NCBI GenBank assembly: GCA_035685165.1
Contig: DASRBI010000021.1
Span: 1 to 64,000 of the forward strand
From: DATFDN01 sp035685165
GTDB lineage: Bacteria > Pseudomonadota > Alphaproteobacteria > Acetobacterales > Acetobacteraceae
Direction of reading: 5' to 3'
DNA length: 64,000 nt
A program made the translations under genes and the position numbers. Of this stretch, positions 8,368 to 18,087 are shown piece after piece. Position 1 is the first letter of the stretch, and each line of letters begins with the position of its first letter. The notes beneath the pieces are model-generated. The model was not told the DNA's origin and made no database searches. It was given only the letters and a program-made list of their open reading frames with translations.

Positions 8368-9134
8368 TGCGCCGCCTCGCCGCCCTGCTCGCCGCGGCCG
8401 GCCTCGGGCTGCTGGCCGCCGCCACCCCCGCCGCTGCGCAGGAGACGCCGTCGCTGCCGAACGAGAGCTGGAGCTTCAGCGGCATCTTCGGCAGCTACGA
8501 CCTCGCTGCCGCGCAGCGCGGCTTCTGGGTCTATTACAAGGTCTGCTCGACCTGCCACTCGATGAAGCTGCTGCACTACCGCGACCTCGCCGGCATCGGG
8601 CTGAACGAGGCCCAGATCAAGGCGATCGCGGCTTCCGTCACCGTGCCCAAGGGCGTCAACGATCAGGGCGAGCCGATCAGCGGGCCGGCCTTGCCCGCCG
8701 ATCAGTTCAAGTCGCCCTTCGCCAACGAGCAGGCCGCCTCCGCCGCGCTGGGCGCGGTGCCGCCCGACCTCTCGCTGATCGTCAACGCCCGCGAGGGCCA
8801 TGCCGACTACGTCTACGGCATCCTGACCGGCTTCCGCGATCCGCCGCCGGCGGGCGTCTCCGTGCCGCCGGGCAAATACTACAACGAGTATTTCCCGGGG
8901 CACCTCATCTCCATGCCGCCGCCCTTGCACGACGACGCGGTGGAGTATGCCGACGGCACAAAGGCCACCGTGCCGCAGATGGCCCATGACGTGGTGACGT
9001 TCCTCGCATGGGCGGCCAACCCGGAGCTCGTGCAGCGCCGCCAGATCGGCGTGCGGGTGGTGCTGTTCCTGATGCTGATGACCGGGCTCACCTACGCCTC
9101 CAAGCGCAAGCTCTGGTCGAGCGTCGATCATTGA
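8364..9134 (+). CDS. petC: Cytochrome c1 of the bc1 complex
   Basis: Periplasmic haem subunit passing electrons from the Rieske protein to soluble cytochrome c. 256 residues with a signal peptide (about 1-25, ending PAAAQ), haem motif CSTCH at 61-65, axial Met near 184 (HLISMPPPL), and a C-terminal anchor helix (about 228-246). The start overlaps the petB stop (ATGA); a second ATG follows at once, so the exact start is open by one codon. Confidence 0.96.
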   Translation: MMRRLAALLAAAGLGLLAAATPAAAQETPSLPNESWSFSGIFGSYDLAAAQRGFWVYYKVCSTCHSMKLLHYRDLAGIGLNEAQIKAIAASVTVPKGVNDQGEPISGPALPADQFKSPFANEQAASAALGAVPPDLSLIVNAREGHADYVYGILTGFRDPPPAGVSVPPGKYYNEYFPGHLISMPPPLHDDAVEYADGTKATVPQMAHDVVTFLAWAANPELVQRRQIGVRVVLFLMLMTGLTYASKRKLWSSVDH

Positions 9135-9153
9135 ACGGGCCGGAGCCCCGCCC

Positions 9154-10044
9154 ATGACCGATCCGGTCATCGGCATCGTCGGCGGCTCCGGCCTCTACGA
9201 CATCGAAGGGCTGGAAGAGAAGGCGTGGCGCCACATCGCCACGCCCTGGGGCGAACCTTCCGACGCGCTGCTGTTCGGCCGGCTTGCCGGCGTGCGCTGC
9301 GTGTTTCTGCCGCGCCACGGGCGGGGGCATCCGCTCTCGCCGACCCACCTCAACTACCGGGCCAACATCGACGCGCTGAAGCGGGCGGGCGTGACCGACG
9401 TGATCTCGCTCTCGGCGGTGGGCAGCCTCAAGGCGGAGCTGCCACCCGGGCAATTTGTGATTGTCGATCAGTTCATCGACCGCAGCTTCGCCCGCGACAA
9501 GAGCTTCTTCGGGGACGGCGTAGTGGCGCATGTCTCGATGGCCCACCCGGTCTGCGCCCGCATCGGCGATGCGCTGGAGGCGGGCGCCCGGCGGCTCGGC
9601 CTGCCGGTCGCGCGCGGCGGCACCTATCTCGTCATGGAGGGCCCGCAATTCTCCACCAAGGCCGAGAGCGAGCTCTACCGGAGCTGGGGCTGTTCGGTGA
9701 TCGGCATGACCAACATGCCGGAGGCGAAGCTCGCCCGCGAGGCCGAGCTTTGCTACGCCACCGTCGCGATGGTGACGGACTATGATTGCTGGCACCCCGA
9801 GCATGACGCGGTGACGGTGGAGGCAATCGTCAAGGTGCTGCTCGCCAACGCCGATGCGGCCCGCGCGCTGGTCCGCGAGGTGGTCCCGGGGCTCGGCCGC
9901 CGGCGCCCGCTCTGCCCCTGCGGCTGCCAGCGGGCGCTCGACAACGCCGTCATCACCGCCGCTCACATGCGTGACCCGGCGCTCGTTGCGAAGCTCCACT
10001 CGATCGCCGGCCGCGTGCTCGCGCAAGGAGGACCGTCGCCATGA
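9154..10044 (+). CDS. mtnP: S-methyl-5'-thioadenosine phosphorylase
   Basis: Cleaves methylthioadenosine with phosphate to adenine and methylthioribose-1-phosphate (methionine salvage, polyamine by-product removal). 296 residues of the purine nucleoside phosphorylase/MTAP type: GIVGGSGLYD at the N-terminus, FLPRHGRGHPLSPTHLNYRAN, VMEGPQFSTKAES and the MTDYDCWH segment (read VTDYDCWHPEHDAV). It ends in a four-base overlap with the next gene. Confidence 0.94.
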   Translation: MTDPVIGIVGGSGLYDIEGLEEKAWRHIATPWGEPSDALLFGRLAGVRCVFLPRHGRGHPLSPTHLNYRANIDALKRAGVTDVISLSAVGSLKAELPPGQFVIVDQFIDRSFARDKSFFGDGVVAHVSMAHPVCARIGDALEAGARRLGLPVARGGTYLVMEGPQFSTKAESELYRSWGCSVIGMTNMPEAKLAREAELCYATVAMVTDYDCWHPEHDAVTVEAIVKVLLANADAARALVREVVPGLGRRRPLCPCGCQRALDNAVITAAHMRDPALVAKLHSIAGRVLAQGGPSP

Positions 10045-10400
10045 CCGACCGCGACCCGTCGCTGATCCACGCCTGGCACGCCCATATCTACTACGACCCC
10101 GCCGCCACCCGGCCCGTGGCCGAGCAGGTTCGCGCCGGTATTGCCGCCCGCTTCCCCACCGCCCAGCTCGGACGGATGCATGATGTGCCGGTCGGGCCGC
10201 ACCCGAGCGCCATGTTCCAGGTCCTCTTTTTGCCCGACCTGTTCCCCACGCTCGTGCCCTGGCTCGCGCTCAACCGCGGGGGGCTGACCGTCCTCGTTCA
10301 CCCCGAATCCGGCCGCCCGCGCGATGACCATTTGCACCACGCCCTCTGGCTCGGCGCCGTGCTGCCGCTGAATGGGTCGATCCTGCCCGAGACGGAGTAG
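10041..10400 (+). CDS. DOPA 4,5-dioxygenase family protein
   Basis: A 119-residue protein of the small DOPA_dioxygen family. It shows the conserved His-rich segments IHAWHAHIYYDP near the start, LGRMHDVPVGPHPSAMFQV in the middle, and HPESGRPRDDHLHHALWLG towards the end; these His residues are the likely metal ligands. In fungi and plants relatives cleave the DOPA ring. Bacterial members are mostly uncharacterised. The ATGA overlap with mtnP indicates co-translation, though no metabolic link is obvious. Confidence 0.85.
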   Translation: MTDRDPSLIHAWHAHIYYDPAATRPVAEQVRAGIAARFPTAQLGRMHDVPVGPHPSAMFQVLFLPDLFPTLVPWLALNRGGLTVLVHPESGRPRDDHLHHALWLGAVLPLNGSILPETE

Positions 10401-10410
10401 AAAAGGGTCT

Positions 10411-10445
10411 CTCCTCCCCTTGCGGGCAGGCGGTCAGGAGGAGGG
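10411..10445. terminator. Hairpin downstream of the mtnP operon
   Basis: CTCCTCCCC and GGAGGAGGG arms flank a loop just after the dioxygenase-family gene and before tRNA-Pro. It includes the 13-mer CCTCCCCTTGCGG (10413-10425), which recurs at 46137-46149. No clear T-run follows, so termination is a probable rather than certain role. Confidence 0.4.
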
Positions 10446-10491
10446 GGTCCGTTGCCCCAACCCGGCCCGACCTGCTAGCAACCGGGATCGT

Positions 10492-10568
10492 CGGAGCGTA
10501 GCGCAGTCTGGTAGCGCATCAGTCTGGGGGACTGGGGGTCGTGGGTTCAAATCCCGCCGCTCCGACCA
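10492..10568 (+). tRNA. tRNA-Pro (anticodon GGG)
   Basis: A 77-nt cloverleaf: acceptor CGGAGCG pairs with CGCTCCG, the D-arm reads GCGCAGTCTGGTAGCGC, the anticodon loop is CTGGGGG (GGG, reading CCC/CCU), and the T-arm is GGGTTCAAATCCC. The 3' CCA is encoded. Confidence 0.97.
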
Positions 10569-10661
10569 ATTCTGCCCCGCCGAGCCCGTATGCGACGGCG
10601 GCCACACACCTCGCAGCGTGACGTGCCTGGCCGGCGGCCGATGGGCTACGCGCTTCCCTCG

Positions 10662-11456
10662 CTATCCCGCCCTCGCCAGCGCCCGCTTCGCCATCACTCC
10701 CACGAGGTGCGCCCGGTACTCCGCACTCGCATGGATGTCGCTGTTCATATCGCCCGACGGCGTCTTCACCCCGGCAATCGCATCCGCGGACCAGTTGCCC
10801 GCCAACGCCTTCTCCATCTCGGCATGGCGGAACACCCCGTTCTGGCCCGCGCCCGTCACCGCCACCCGCGCGCCGTCTTTGGTCTTGGCCACGAACACAC
10901 CCACGATCGCATAGCGCGAGGCGGGGTTGCGGAACTTCTCGTAGGCCGCCTTCTCGGGCACCGGGAAATGCACCGAAATGATCAGCTCGCCCGGCTGGAG
11001 CGCGGTCGTGAACATGCCCTGGAAGAAATCATCCGCCTTGATGCTGCGCTTGTTGGTGGTGATCGTGGCACCGAGCGCCAGCGCCGCCGCCGGATAATCG
11101 GCGGACGGGTCGTTGTTCGCCAGGCTCCCGCCGATCGTGCCGCGATGGCGCACCTGCTCGTCGCCGATCAGCCCGGCAAGCGCGGCCAGCGCCGGGATCC
11201 GCCGCCGCACCACGTCCGATTTCGCCACCGCGCCGTGCGTGGTCATGGCGCCGATCGTGATGCCATCGCCCTCCTCCTTGATCCCGGTCAGGCCGAGCTT
11301 GGCGAGATCGACCACCATGGAAGGCTTGTTCAGACGCTGCTTCAGAACCGGGATCAGCGTCATCCCGCCCGCGAGCGGCCTTGCCTCGGGATCGGCTCCA
11401 AGCAGCTTCAGGGCCTCGTCCACGCTGCCCGGCTTCTGATAGGCGAAGTCATACAT
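10662..11456 (-). CDS. coxM: CO-dehydrogenase-type FAD-binding subunit (CoxM)
   Basis: FAD subunit of a molybdenum hydroxylase; it passes electrons from the FeS subunit to the quinone pool. The 264-residue product has the FAD motifs AGGMTLIPVLKQR (about residues 30-42) and TIGGSLANNDPSADYP. The ATG at 11456 starts the family N-terminus MYDFAYQKPGSVDEAL. It is the last gene of a minus-strand coxS-L-M operon, 31 bp after coxL. Confidence 0.93.
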   Translation of the reverse strand: MYDFAYQKPGSVDEALKLLGADPEARPLAGGMTLIPVLKQRLNKPSMVVDLAKLGLTGIKEEGDGITIGAMTTHGAVAKSDVVRRRIPALAALAGLIGDEQVRHRGTIGGSLANNDPSADYPAAALALGATITTNKRSIKADDFFQGMFTTALQPGELIISVHFPVPEKAAYEKFRNPASRYAIVGVFVAKTKDGARVAVTGAGQNGVFRHAEMEKALAGNWSADAIAGVKTPSGDMNSDIHASAEYRAHLVGVMAKRALARAG

Positions 11457-11487
11457 CGCTTGCGTCCTTCGTCTCGTCTGATACGGG

Positions 11488-13869
11488 CTACTCGGCGGCC
11501 ATCTTCGGCCGGCCGGCCTGAATGATCGACCAGATCTTCTCGGGTGTGGCCGGCATGTCGAGATGGCGCACGCCATATTCCTTGAGCGCGTCCACCACCG
11601 CGTTGATGATCGCGGGCGGCGAGCCGATCGCGCCCACCTCGCCGCAGCCCTTCACGCCGAGCGGGTTGTGCGTGCAGAGCGTCGTTTCGGTCCGCACGCC
11701 GATGCTCGGCAAGTCGTCCGCGCGCGGCATGGTGTAATCCATCATGGAGCCGGTGACGAGCTGGCCGCTTCGATCGTACACCGCGTGCTCCAACAGCGCC
11801 TGGCCGATGCCCTGCGCCACCCCGCCCTGCACCTGGCCTTCGACGATCATCGGGTTGATCACCCGCCCCACATCATCGACGGCGGTGAAATTCACCACTG
11901 CCACCATCCCGGTATCGGGGTCGATCTCCACCTCGGCGACATGGCAGCCGCCGGGAAAGGTGAAGTTCTTGGGATCGTAGAACGCCGTTTCCTCCAGCCC
12001 TGGCTCCAGCTCCTCGATCGGGTAATTATGCGGCACGTAGGCGGCCAAGGAGACCTCGGTCAGCGACTTCGCACGATCGGTGCCGGCGACGGTGAACTTC
12101 CCGTCCTTGAACTCCACGTCCTCCACACTCGCCTCCAGCAAGTGCGCGGCGATCTTGCGGCCCTTGGCGATGATCTTGTCCATCGCCTTCACCATCGCGC
12201 TGCCGCCGACCGCGAGCGAGCGGCTGCCGTACGTGCCCATGCCGAAGGGAATCTTCCCCGTATCCCCGTGCACCACCTCGATCTGATCGAGCGGCACGCC
12301 GAGCTGCGCGTGCACGAGCTGCGCGAAGGTCGTTTCGTGACCCTGGCCATGGCTGTGCGCGCCGGTGAACACCGTCACGCTGCCGGTTGGATGCACGCGG
12401 ATATTGGCGCACTCGTAAAGCCCGGCGCGCGCGCCGAGCGAGCCCACCACCGCCGAGGGCGCAATGCCGCACGCCTCCAGGTAGGTGGAGATGCCGATGC
12501 CGCGCAGCTTGCCGGTCGCGGCGGCGGCCTTGCGGCGCGCCTCGAAGCCCGCGTAATCGGCCGCCTTCAGCGCCGCATCCAATGTCGCCTGATAGTTGCC
12601 GCTGTCATATTGCAGCGCGACCGGCGTCTGGTACGGGAAGGCGTCCGGCGGGATGAAGTTCTTCCGCCTGAGCTCCACGCGGTCCATGCCGGTGTCGTGC
12701 GCGATCACATCCACCAGCCGCTCCAGAAGGAACGTCGCCTCCGGCCGCCCGGCGCCGCGATAGGCATCAACCGGCACGGTGTTGGTAAACACCGCCTTCA
12801 CCTCGGCATAGATCACGGGCGTCTTGTACACGCCCGCGAGCAGCGTCGCGTACAGATAGGTCGGCACGCAGGGTGCGAAGGTGGAGAGATAGGCGCCCAT
12901 GTTGGCGAGCGTGGAAACGCGCAGCGCCAGGAACCGCCCGTCATTGTCGAGCGCCATCTCGGCGGTCGATTCATGGTCGCGCCCCTGCGCGTCGGACATG
13001 AAGCTCTCGGTGCGATCAGCGGTCCACTTCACGGGGCGCCGGACCTTGCCGGACGCCCAGGTGACGATCGCCTCCTCGGCATAGTGATAGATTTTCGAGC
13101 CGAAGCCGCCGCCCACGTCGGGAGCGACCACGCGCAGCTTGTTCTCCGGGATGTGCAGCACAAAGGCGCCCATCAGAAGCCGGATCACATGCGGGTTCTG
13201 GCTGGTCGTATAGAGCGTATAGTCGCCGCTCGACGGATCGAAATCGCCGATCGCGGCGCGCGGCTCCATCGCGTTCGGGATCAGCCGGTTGTTGGTGAGT
13301 TCGAGCTTCACCACCTTCGCGGCCTTGGCGAAGGCGGCGTCCACCACCGCCTTATCGCCAATATGCCAGTCATAGCAGAGATTGCCTGACGCCTCGTCGT
13401 GCACCAGCGGCGCGCCCGGCTTCAGCGCCTCTGCCATCGTCGCCACCGCCGGCAGATCCTCGTAATCGACCTCGATCAGCTCGGCCGCGTCCTTCGCCGC
13501 CTTGCGGCTTTCGGCGATCACAACCGCCACCGGATCGCCGACATGGCGCACCTTGCCGACCGCCAGCACCGGATGCGGCGGCTCGGCCATCGGCGAACCG
13601 TCTTTGCTGTGGATCTGCCACCCGCACGGCAGGCCGCCGATCTGCTCGGCCGCCATGTCCTCACCCGTGAACACCGCCGCCACGCCTTGCGCCGCTTTCG
13701 CCCGCGCGGTGTCGATGCGGCGGATGCGCGCGTGCGGGCGATCGGAGCGCAAAATGTGCGCGTAGAGCTGTCCCGGACGGTTGATATCGTCGGTGTAGTT
13801 GCCGCGCCCGCTCAGGAACCGCAGATCCTCCTTGCGGCGGACGGCGGCGCCGATTCCTTCGAACGGCAT
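11488..13869 (-). CDS. coxL: Form II aerobic CO-dehydrogenase-like molybdopterin subunit (CoxL-like)
   Basis: Catalytic Mo-cofactor subunit of the xanthine dehydrogenase/CO dehydrogenase family, 793 residues. The active-site loop reads AYRGAGR (369-375), the form II signature; proven CO oxidisers (form I) have AYXCSFR with the Cu-binding Cys. MCD contacts GGGFGSK (253-259) and the C-terminal GCGEVGAIG segment with the catalytic Glu are present. The S-L-M gene order is also the form II order. Real CO oxidation is therefore unproven, and another aldehyde or N-heterocycle substrate is possible. Confidence 0.93.
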   Translation of the reverse strand: MPFEGIGAAVRRKEDLRFLSGRGNYTDDINRPGQLYAHILRSDRPHARIRRIDTARAKAAQGVAAVFTGEDMAAEQIGGLPCGWQIHSKDGSPMAEPPHPVLAVGKVRHVGDPVAVVIAESRKAAKDAAELIEVDYEDLPAVATMAEALKPGAPLVHDEASGNLCYDWHIGDKAVVDAAFAKAAKVVKLELTNNRLIPNAMEPRAAIGDFDPSSGDYTLYTTSQNPHVIRLLMGAFVLHIPENKLRVVAPDVGGGFGSKIYHYAEEAIVTWASGKVRRPVKWTADRTESFMSDAQGRDHESTAEMALDNDGRFLALRVSTLANMGAYLSTFAPCVPTYLYATLLAGVYKTPVIYAEVKAVFTNTVPVDAYRGAGRPEATFLLERLVDVIAHDTGMDRVELRRKNFIPPDAFPYQTPVALQYDSGNYQATLDAALKAADYAGFEARRKAAAATGKLRGIGISTYLEACGIAPSAVVGSLGARAGLYECANIRVHPTGSVTVFTGAHSHGQGHETTFAQLVHAQLGVPLDQIEVVHGDTGKIPFGMGTYGSRSLAVGGSAMVKAMDKIIAKGRKIAAHLLEASVEDVEFKDGKFTVAGTDRAKSLTEVSLAAYVPHNYPIEELEPGLEETAFYDPKNFTFPGGCHVAEVEIDPDTGMVAVVNFTAVDDVGRVINPMIVEGQVQGGVAQGIGQALLEHAVYDRSGQLVTGSMMDYTMPRADDLPSIGVRTETTLCTHNPLGVKGCGEVGAIGSPPAIINAVVDALKEYGVRHLDMPATPEKIWSIIQAGRPKMAAE

Positions 13870-13900
13870 TGCTTGTTCCTCCCTCGCTCGCTTGGCGGCG

Positions 13901-14398
<498 letters not shown>

Positions 14399-14497
14399 TG
14401 CGTCCCCCTTGTTGTCAGCCGTGCTGGCCCTCGGCCGCGACCGGGCGCGACAGGGCGGCGTGAGTGATAGGATAATCTGCGCGGGGACGCCGAGGGG

Positions 14498-14683
14498 TCA
14501 AGGCGGCAGGGCGGGCTCGATGTCGGTGCGAGCGAAGTCCCGACCCGTGAACAGCAGGGGCACGCCGCGCGCCCTGGCGAGCGCGTAGGCGGCGCAGTCG
14601 CCGAGATTGAGCCCCGCCGGCTGGCGCCCCTTGCCGTAGCGGAGGAAGGCGTCGCGCGCGATGAGGGCGAGATTGTTCCGGCG
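14498..14683 (-). pseudogene. VapC-type PIN toxin, C-terminal fragment
   Basis: The minus-strand frame ending at TGA 14498-14500 gives RRNNLALIARDAF, GRQPAGLNLGDCAAYALA and GVPLLFTGRDFARTDIEPAL. This is the usual C-terminal third of VapC PIN-domain toxins, with the conserved Asp in LGDCAAY. The N-terminal two thirds, including the first catalytic Asp, are missing; the fragment joins directly to an HTH fragment in another frame. It cannot be active. Confidence 0.7.
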
Positions 14684-14693
14684 TCCTGGATGG

Positions 14694-14942
14694 ACGGCGC
14701 TTCACTCCATCCTGAATGAATGCCGCCCCCGCCTCCTCCAGCACCGCCCGCACACCGTCCACTGGCGCGGCCGCGACGCGCTCCGTTCCTCCCGGCGCCT
14801 CTAGACGGCGGATCGTCGCAACGGACAGGCCGGCACGTTCGGCCAGTTCCTGCTGCTCGATCCCGAGTGGCGCCCGCGCCGCCCGGATTTGTTCCGGGGT
14901 GAGACCCGCCGGGCGTTGCAGTCGTTCCCGTACTGGAGAACC
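14694..14942 (-). pseudogene. XRE-type helix-turn-helix regulator, remnant
   Basis: The minus strand encodes LTPEQIRAARAPLGIEQQEL, then AERAGLSVATIRRLEA and VRAVLEEAGAAFIQDGV, a small Cro/XRE-type DNA-binding protein. Intact relatives start with Met at this LTPEQI; here the codon is CTC and no good start with a ribosome site lies just upstream. No stop follows AFIQDGVK; the frame runs out into the VapC fragment. The 5' end also lies against the divergent dioxygenase gene. It is probably non-functional, though a GTG start upstream cannot be ruled out. Confidence 0.6.
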
Positions 14943-14966
14943 ATGCGTCACAGGGAGGTCCGACCC

Positions 14967-16208
14967 ATGCCCGACACGATGCAGAACCTTCAGCCGGCGC
15001 GCATCTGGCCGCCCGGGCTCACGCGCACGCCGTTTTGGGCCTACCAGGATCCGTCCGTGCTGGAACAGGAACAGACGCGGCTGTTTCAGGGGCCGACCTG
15101 GAACTTCCTCTGCCTGGAGGTGGACATTCCCAATCCGGGCGACTGGCGCACCACCTTCGTCGGCTTGATGCCGGTCGTCGTCGTGCGGCTGCCGGACGGC
15201 GGCATCGCCGCGTTCGAGAACCGCTGCGCGCATCGCGGCTCACTGATCTGTTTCGACGAGTGCGGTACGCGCGCCAAGGACTTCACCTGCGTCTATCACG
15301 CTTGGCGCTACGATCTGGAAGGCACGCTGCGCTCGGTCGCGTTCCAGCGCGGCGTGAACGGCGTCGGCGGCATGGCGCCCGATTTCCGCCCCGAACGGTA
15401 CGGCCCCCGCAAGCTGCGCGTCACCAGCCTGCACGGGCTCGTGTTCGGCACGCTGTCGGCGGAAACCAAGCCGCTCGCGGACTATCTCGGCCCGGATGTG
15501 GCGCGCTTCATGGCGGTCGCCGCCGGCCGCAAGCTGGAGGTGATCGGCCGCTTCACCGAGGCGCTGCCGAACAACTGGAAGCTGTACGCGGAAAACGTGC
15601 GCGACACCTATCACGCCAGCCTGCTGCACGTGTTCTTCGCCACCTTCAAGATCACTCGGCTCAGCCAGCGCGGCGGCGTGTTCGTCAGCCCCGACGGCGG
15701 CTGCCACGCCTCCACCACGATCGGCTCGGCCGAGATCATGGACAAGGCTTACGAGGGCATCCGCTCGGTCGATGACGAGCTGCGGCTCGCGGATCCCTCG
15801 CTGCTCGAATGGGAGGACGAGCACGGCGATCAGATCCAGCAGCAGATTTTGTCGGTGTTCCCGACGATGGTCTTTCAGCGCACCCGCAACATCATGTCGG
15901 TGCGCCACTTCCTGCCGCGCGGGAAGGACCAAACCGACCTGCACTGGATCTTCCTCGGCTACGCCGACGACACCGAGGCGCAGCGCCGCCGCCGCCTGCG
16001 CCAGATCAATCTGACCGGCCCCGCAGGATATGTGTCTTTGGAAGATGGCTGCATCGGCAATTTCGTCGAGCGCGGCGCCGCGGCGGCGGGCGATCAGGAG
16101 GCGATGCTCGAAATGGGCGGGGCCGGGACCGAAAGCCAGGAAAGCCGCGCCAGCGAAACGGCGGTACGCGGCTTCTGGAAGCAATGGCGCGCGGCGATGG
16201 GAATTTGA
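14967..16208 (+). CDS. Aromatic ring-hydroxylating dioxygenase, Rieske alpha subunit
   Basis: Catalytic subunit of a Rieske non-haem-iron oxygenase, 413 residues. The [2Fe-2S] ligands are Cys87, His89, Cys108 and His111 (CAHRG, CVYH). The mononuclear iron site is DTYHASLLH with His216 and His221 and the nearby Asp213. ATG 14967 has GGAGG nine bases upstream and starts the family N-terminus. The beta subunit overlaps its 3' end. No ferredoxin or reductase gene is adjacent, so electrons must come from elsewhere. The substrate is unknown; an aromatic acid is plausible given the downstream permease. Confidence 0.9.
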   Translation: MPDTMQNLQPARIWPPGLTRTPFWAYQDPSVLEQEQTRLFQGPTWNFLCLEVDIPNPGDWRTTFVGLMPVVVVRLPDGGIAAFENRCAHRGSLICFDECGTRAKDFTCVYHAWRYDLEGTLRSVAFQRGVNGVGGMAPDFRPERYGPRKLRVTSLHGLVFGTLSAETKPLADYLGPDVARFMAVAAGRKLEVIGRFTEALPNNWKLYAENVRDTYHASLLHVFFATFKITRLSQRGGVFVSPDGGCHASTTIGSAEIMDKAYEGIRSVDDELRLADPSLLEWEDEHGDQIQQQILSVFPTMVFQRTRNIMSVRHFLPRGKDQTDLHWIFLGYADDTEAQRRRRLRQINLTGPAGYVSLEDGCIGNFVERGAAAAGDQEAMLEMGGAGTESQESRASETAVRGFWKQWRAAMGI

Positions 16209-16678
16209 CGCCCGTGGAGACGCTGCTGCGCCTCGCCGCGCTGAATGCCGACTACGCCGCCGCGATCGACGAGGACCGGTTGGAGGACTGGCCCGGCTTC
16301 TTCCTCGACCCGTGCCTCTACAAGATCACCAGCGCCGAGAACGTGCGCGCCAACCTGGCGGCCGGGATGGTCTATGCGGACAGCCGGGGGATGTTGCACG
16401 ACCGCGTCATGGCGCTCCGCCGCGCCAACATCTACGAGCGCCAGGCCTACCGCCACATTCTCGGCCTGCCGCGGATCATCGCCGAGGACGCCGATGCCGT
16501 CGCGGCTGAGACCCCGTTTCTCGTGGTCCGCATCATGCGGGACGGAAGAACCGACCTGTTCGCCACCGGCGCCTATCGCGACCGGCTGCGCGCCGAAGCG
16601 GGCGCGCTGCGCTTCGCCGAACGGATCGTGGTCTGCGACAGCTCACGGATCGACACCTTGCTGGCGATCCCGCTGTAG
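16205..16678 (+). CDS. Aromatic ring-hydroxylating dioxygenase beta subunit
   Basis: Structural beta subunit (SnoaL/NTF2-like fold), 157 residues from a TTG that overlaps the alpha stop; a GTG at 16214 is an equally possible start. Family features are LLRLAALNADYAAAIDEDRLEDWPGFF split across the first helices, CLYKIT, RGMLHDRVMALRRANIYE and the C-terminal RIVVCDSSRIDTLLAIPL-type strand. Direct overlap with the alpha subunit gene supports an alpha-beta hexameric enzyme. Confidence 0.88.
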   Translation: MTPVETLLRLAALNADYAAAIDEDRLEDWPGFFLDPCLYKITSAENVRANLAAGMVYADSRGMLHDRVMALRRANIYERQAYRHILGLPRIIAEDADAVAAETPFLVVRIMRDGRTDLFATGAYRDRLRAEAGALRFAERIVVCDSSRIDTLLAIPL

Positions 16679-16734
16679 CGCGGTTCCTGCCGGGCCCGTA
16701 TCGTCCGCCGGCGCGCTGCGGGGGGATCGCCGAC

Positions 16735-18072
16735 GTGTTCGGGCTATCGGGTCAGGCTGAAATCGCCATCGGCGTGTTCACCGCCGTGATCCTTGCGATC
16801 GCCTCGAACCGGCTGCATCTCACCGTGGCCGCCCTCCTCGGCACGATCGTTCTGCTGCTGACGGGCGTGCTGTCGGCGCAGGAAGCGAGCGCCAGCATCA
16901 ATCCGGCCGAGGCAACCATCGCGCTGTTCTTCGGGGGCATGGTGGTGGCGCGCACCCTCGTCCCGACTGGGGTGTTCGACTATCTCGGCGCGCTGGCGCA
17001 GCGGGTTATCGGCGGCGACGGGCGGCGGCTGCTTGCGGTAATCATTGTGCTGGCCGCGCCGATCTGCGCGTTCCTGCCGAACGCGACCGTGGTGATCATG
17101 CTGGGGCCGCTCGTGATCAACATCTGCAACCGCCTGCGGCTCGATTTCACCCAGCCAGTTTTGCTGCTCGTGTTCATCGCCAACAGCGCCGGGCTGCTGA
17201 CGCTGGTGGGCGATCCCGCCACGTTCATCGTCGGCAATGCGATCCGGCTCTCGTTCGCGGACTATCTCTCCCTGCTGAGCGCCGGCGGGTTGCTGGCGAT
17301 CCTCGCCGTCGCGGCGCTGCTACCACTGGTGTTCCGCCTCACTTGGCGCGAACGCCAGCCCGAACGCGAGACGGTCGCCCTCCCGCCCATCACGCGGCCG
17401 TTCGCACTCGCCGCCTGCTCCGCCGTGCTGGCGGTTATGATCGCCCTGTTCATGTTCGGCGAATCGATCGACCCGCCGGTCTCGCCGCCGGCGGTGGCGG
17501 TGATCGGCTCAGGGTTCGTGCTGCTGATCGCCTTCACGACCAAGCTCGATTCCGTCCGCGAAATCCTGCGCGACGTGGACTGGGAAACGCTGCTATTTTT
17601 CATCTGTATTTTCGTGCTGGTCGGCGCGCTCGACAGAACCGGCGTCATTGGCGCGCTCGGCAACTCGATGGGAAGCTGGCTCGGCACCAACCTCTTGGTC
17701 GCCAGCCTCGTGCTGCTGTTCGGGATCGCCGTGCTGTCCAGTGTGATCCCCAACATCCCGCTGGTGGTGGCGATGGTCCCGCTGGTCAAGCAATACGCCA
17801 TCGGCGCCGGGCTTGCCACGCAAGCGGAGATGGCGGCGGGCTACGGTCATATTCCGGCGAGTGTGCTGCCGCTCTTTTTCGCCATGTGCTTCGGCGCCAC
17901 CCTAGGCGGCAACGCGACGCTGCTCGGCGCCTCCTCCAACATCGTCGCGAGCGGAATCTGCGCGCAGGCCGGCCGGCCGATCAGCTTCCTGACCTTCCTG
18001 CGCTACGGCGCGCCGATCGCACTCATGCAGCTTGTCGTTACCGGCCTCTATGTCGTGCTGCGGTTCGGATAA
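16735..18072 (+). CDS. SLC13/ArsB-type anion or carboxylate permease
   Basis: A 445-residue membrane protein with about twelve hydrophobic segments. FLPNATVVIMLGPLVI and GDPATFIVGNAIRLSF in the first half and CFGATLGGNATLLGASSNIV in the second half are the paired hairpin motifs of the ion-transporter superfamily. The start is GTG 16735 with GGGGGAT about ten bases upstream. It lies 56 bp after the oxygenase beta gene on the same strand, so it may import that enzyme's substrate. Sodium/dicarboxylate and arsenite-like pumps cannot be told apart by eye. Confidence 0.78.
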   Translation: MFGLSGQAEIAIGVFTAVILAIASNRLHLTVAALLGTIVLLLTGVLSAQEASASINPAEATIALFFGGMVVARTLVPTGVFDYLGALAQRVIGGDGRRLLAVIIVLAAPICAFLPNATVVIMLGPLVINICNRLRLDFTQPVLLLVFIANSAGLLTLVGDPATFIVGNAIRLSFADYLSLLSAGGLLAILAVAALLPLVFRLTWRERQPERETVALPPITRPFALAACSAVLAVMIALFMFGESIDPPVSPPAVAVIGSGFVLLIAFTTKLDSVREILRDVDWETLLFFICIFVLVGALDRTGVIGALGNSMGSWLGTNLLVASLVLLFGIAVLSSVIPNIPLVVAMVPLVKQYAIGAGLATQAEMAAGYGHIPASVLPLFFAMCFGATLGGNATLLGASSNIVASGICAQAGRPISFLTFLRYGAPIALMQLVVTGLYVVLRFG

Positions 18073-18087
18073 GAAGCCTGTCGCTGA

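Noticed and set aside
11563..13389. 608-codon plus-strand frame opposite coxL
   Set aside because: Antisense shadow of coxL with no recognisable domain.
14889..14966. Upstream start for the Rieske oxygenase alpha subunit
   Set aside because: The extra residues have no family similarity and run through the HTH remnant; ATG 14967 has a good GGAGG site.
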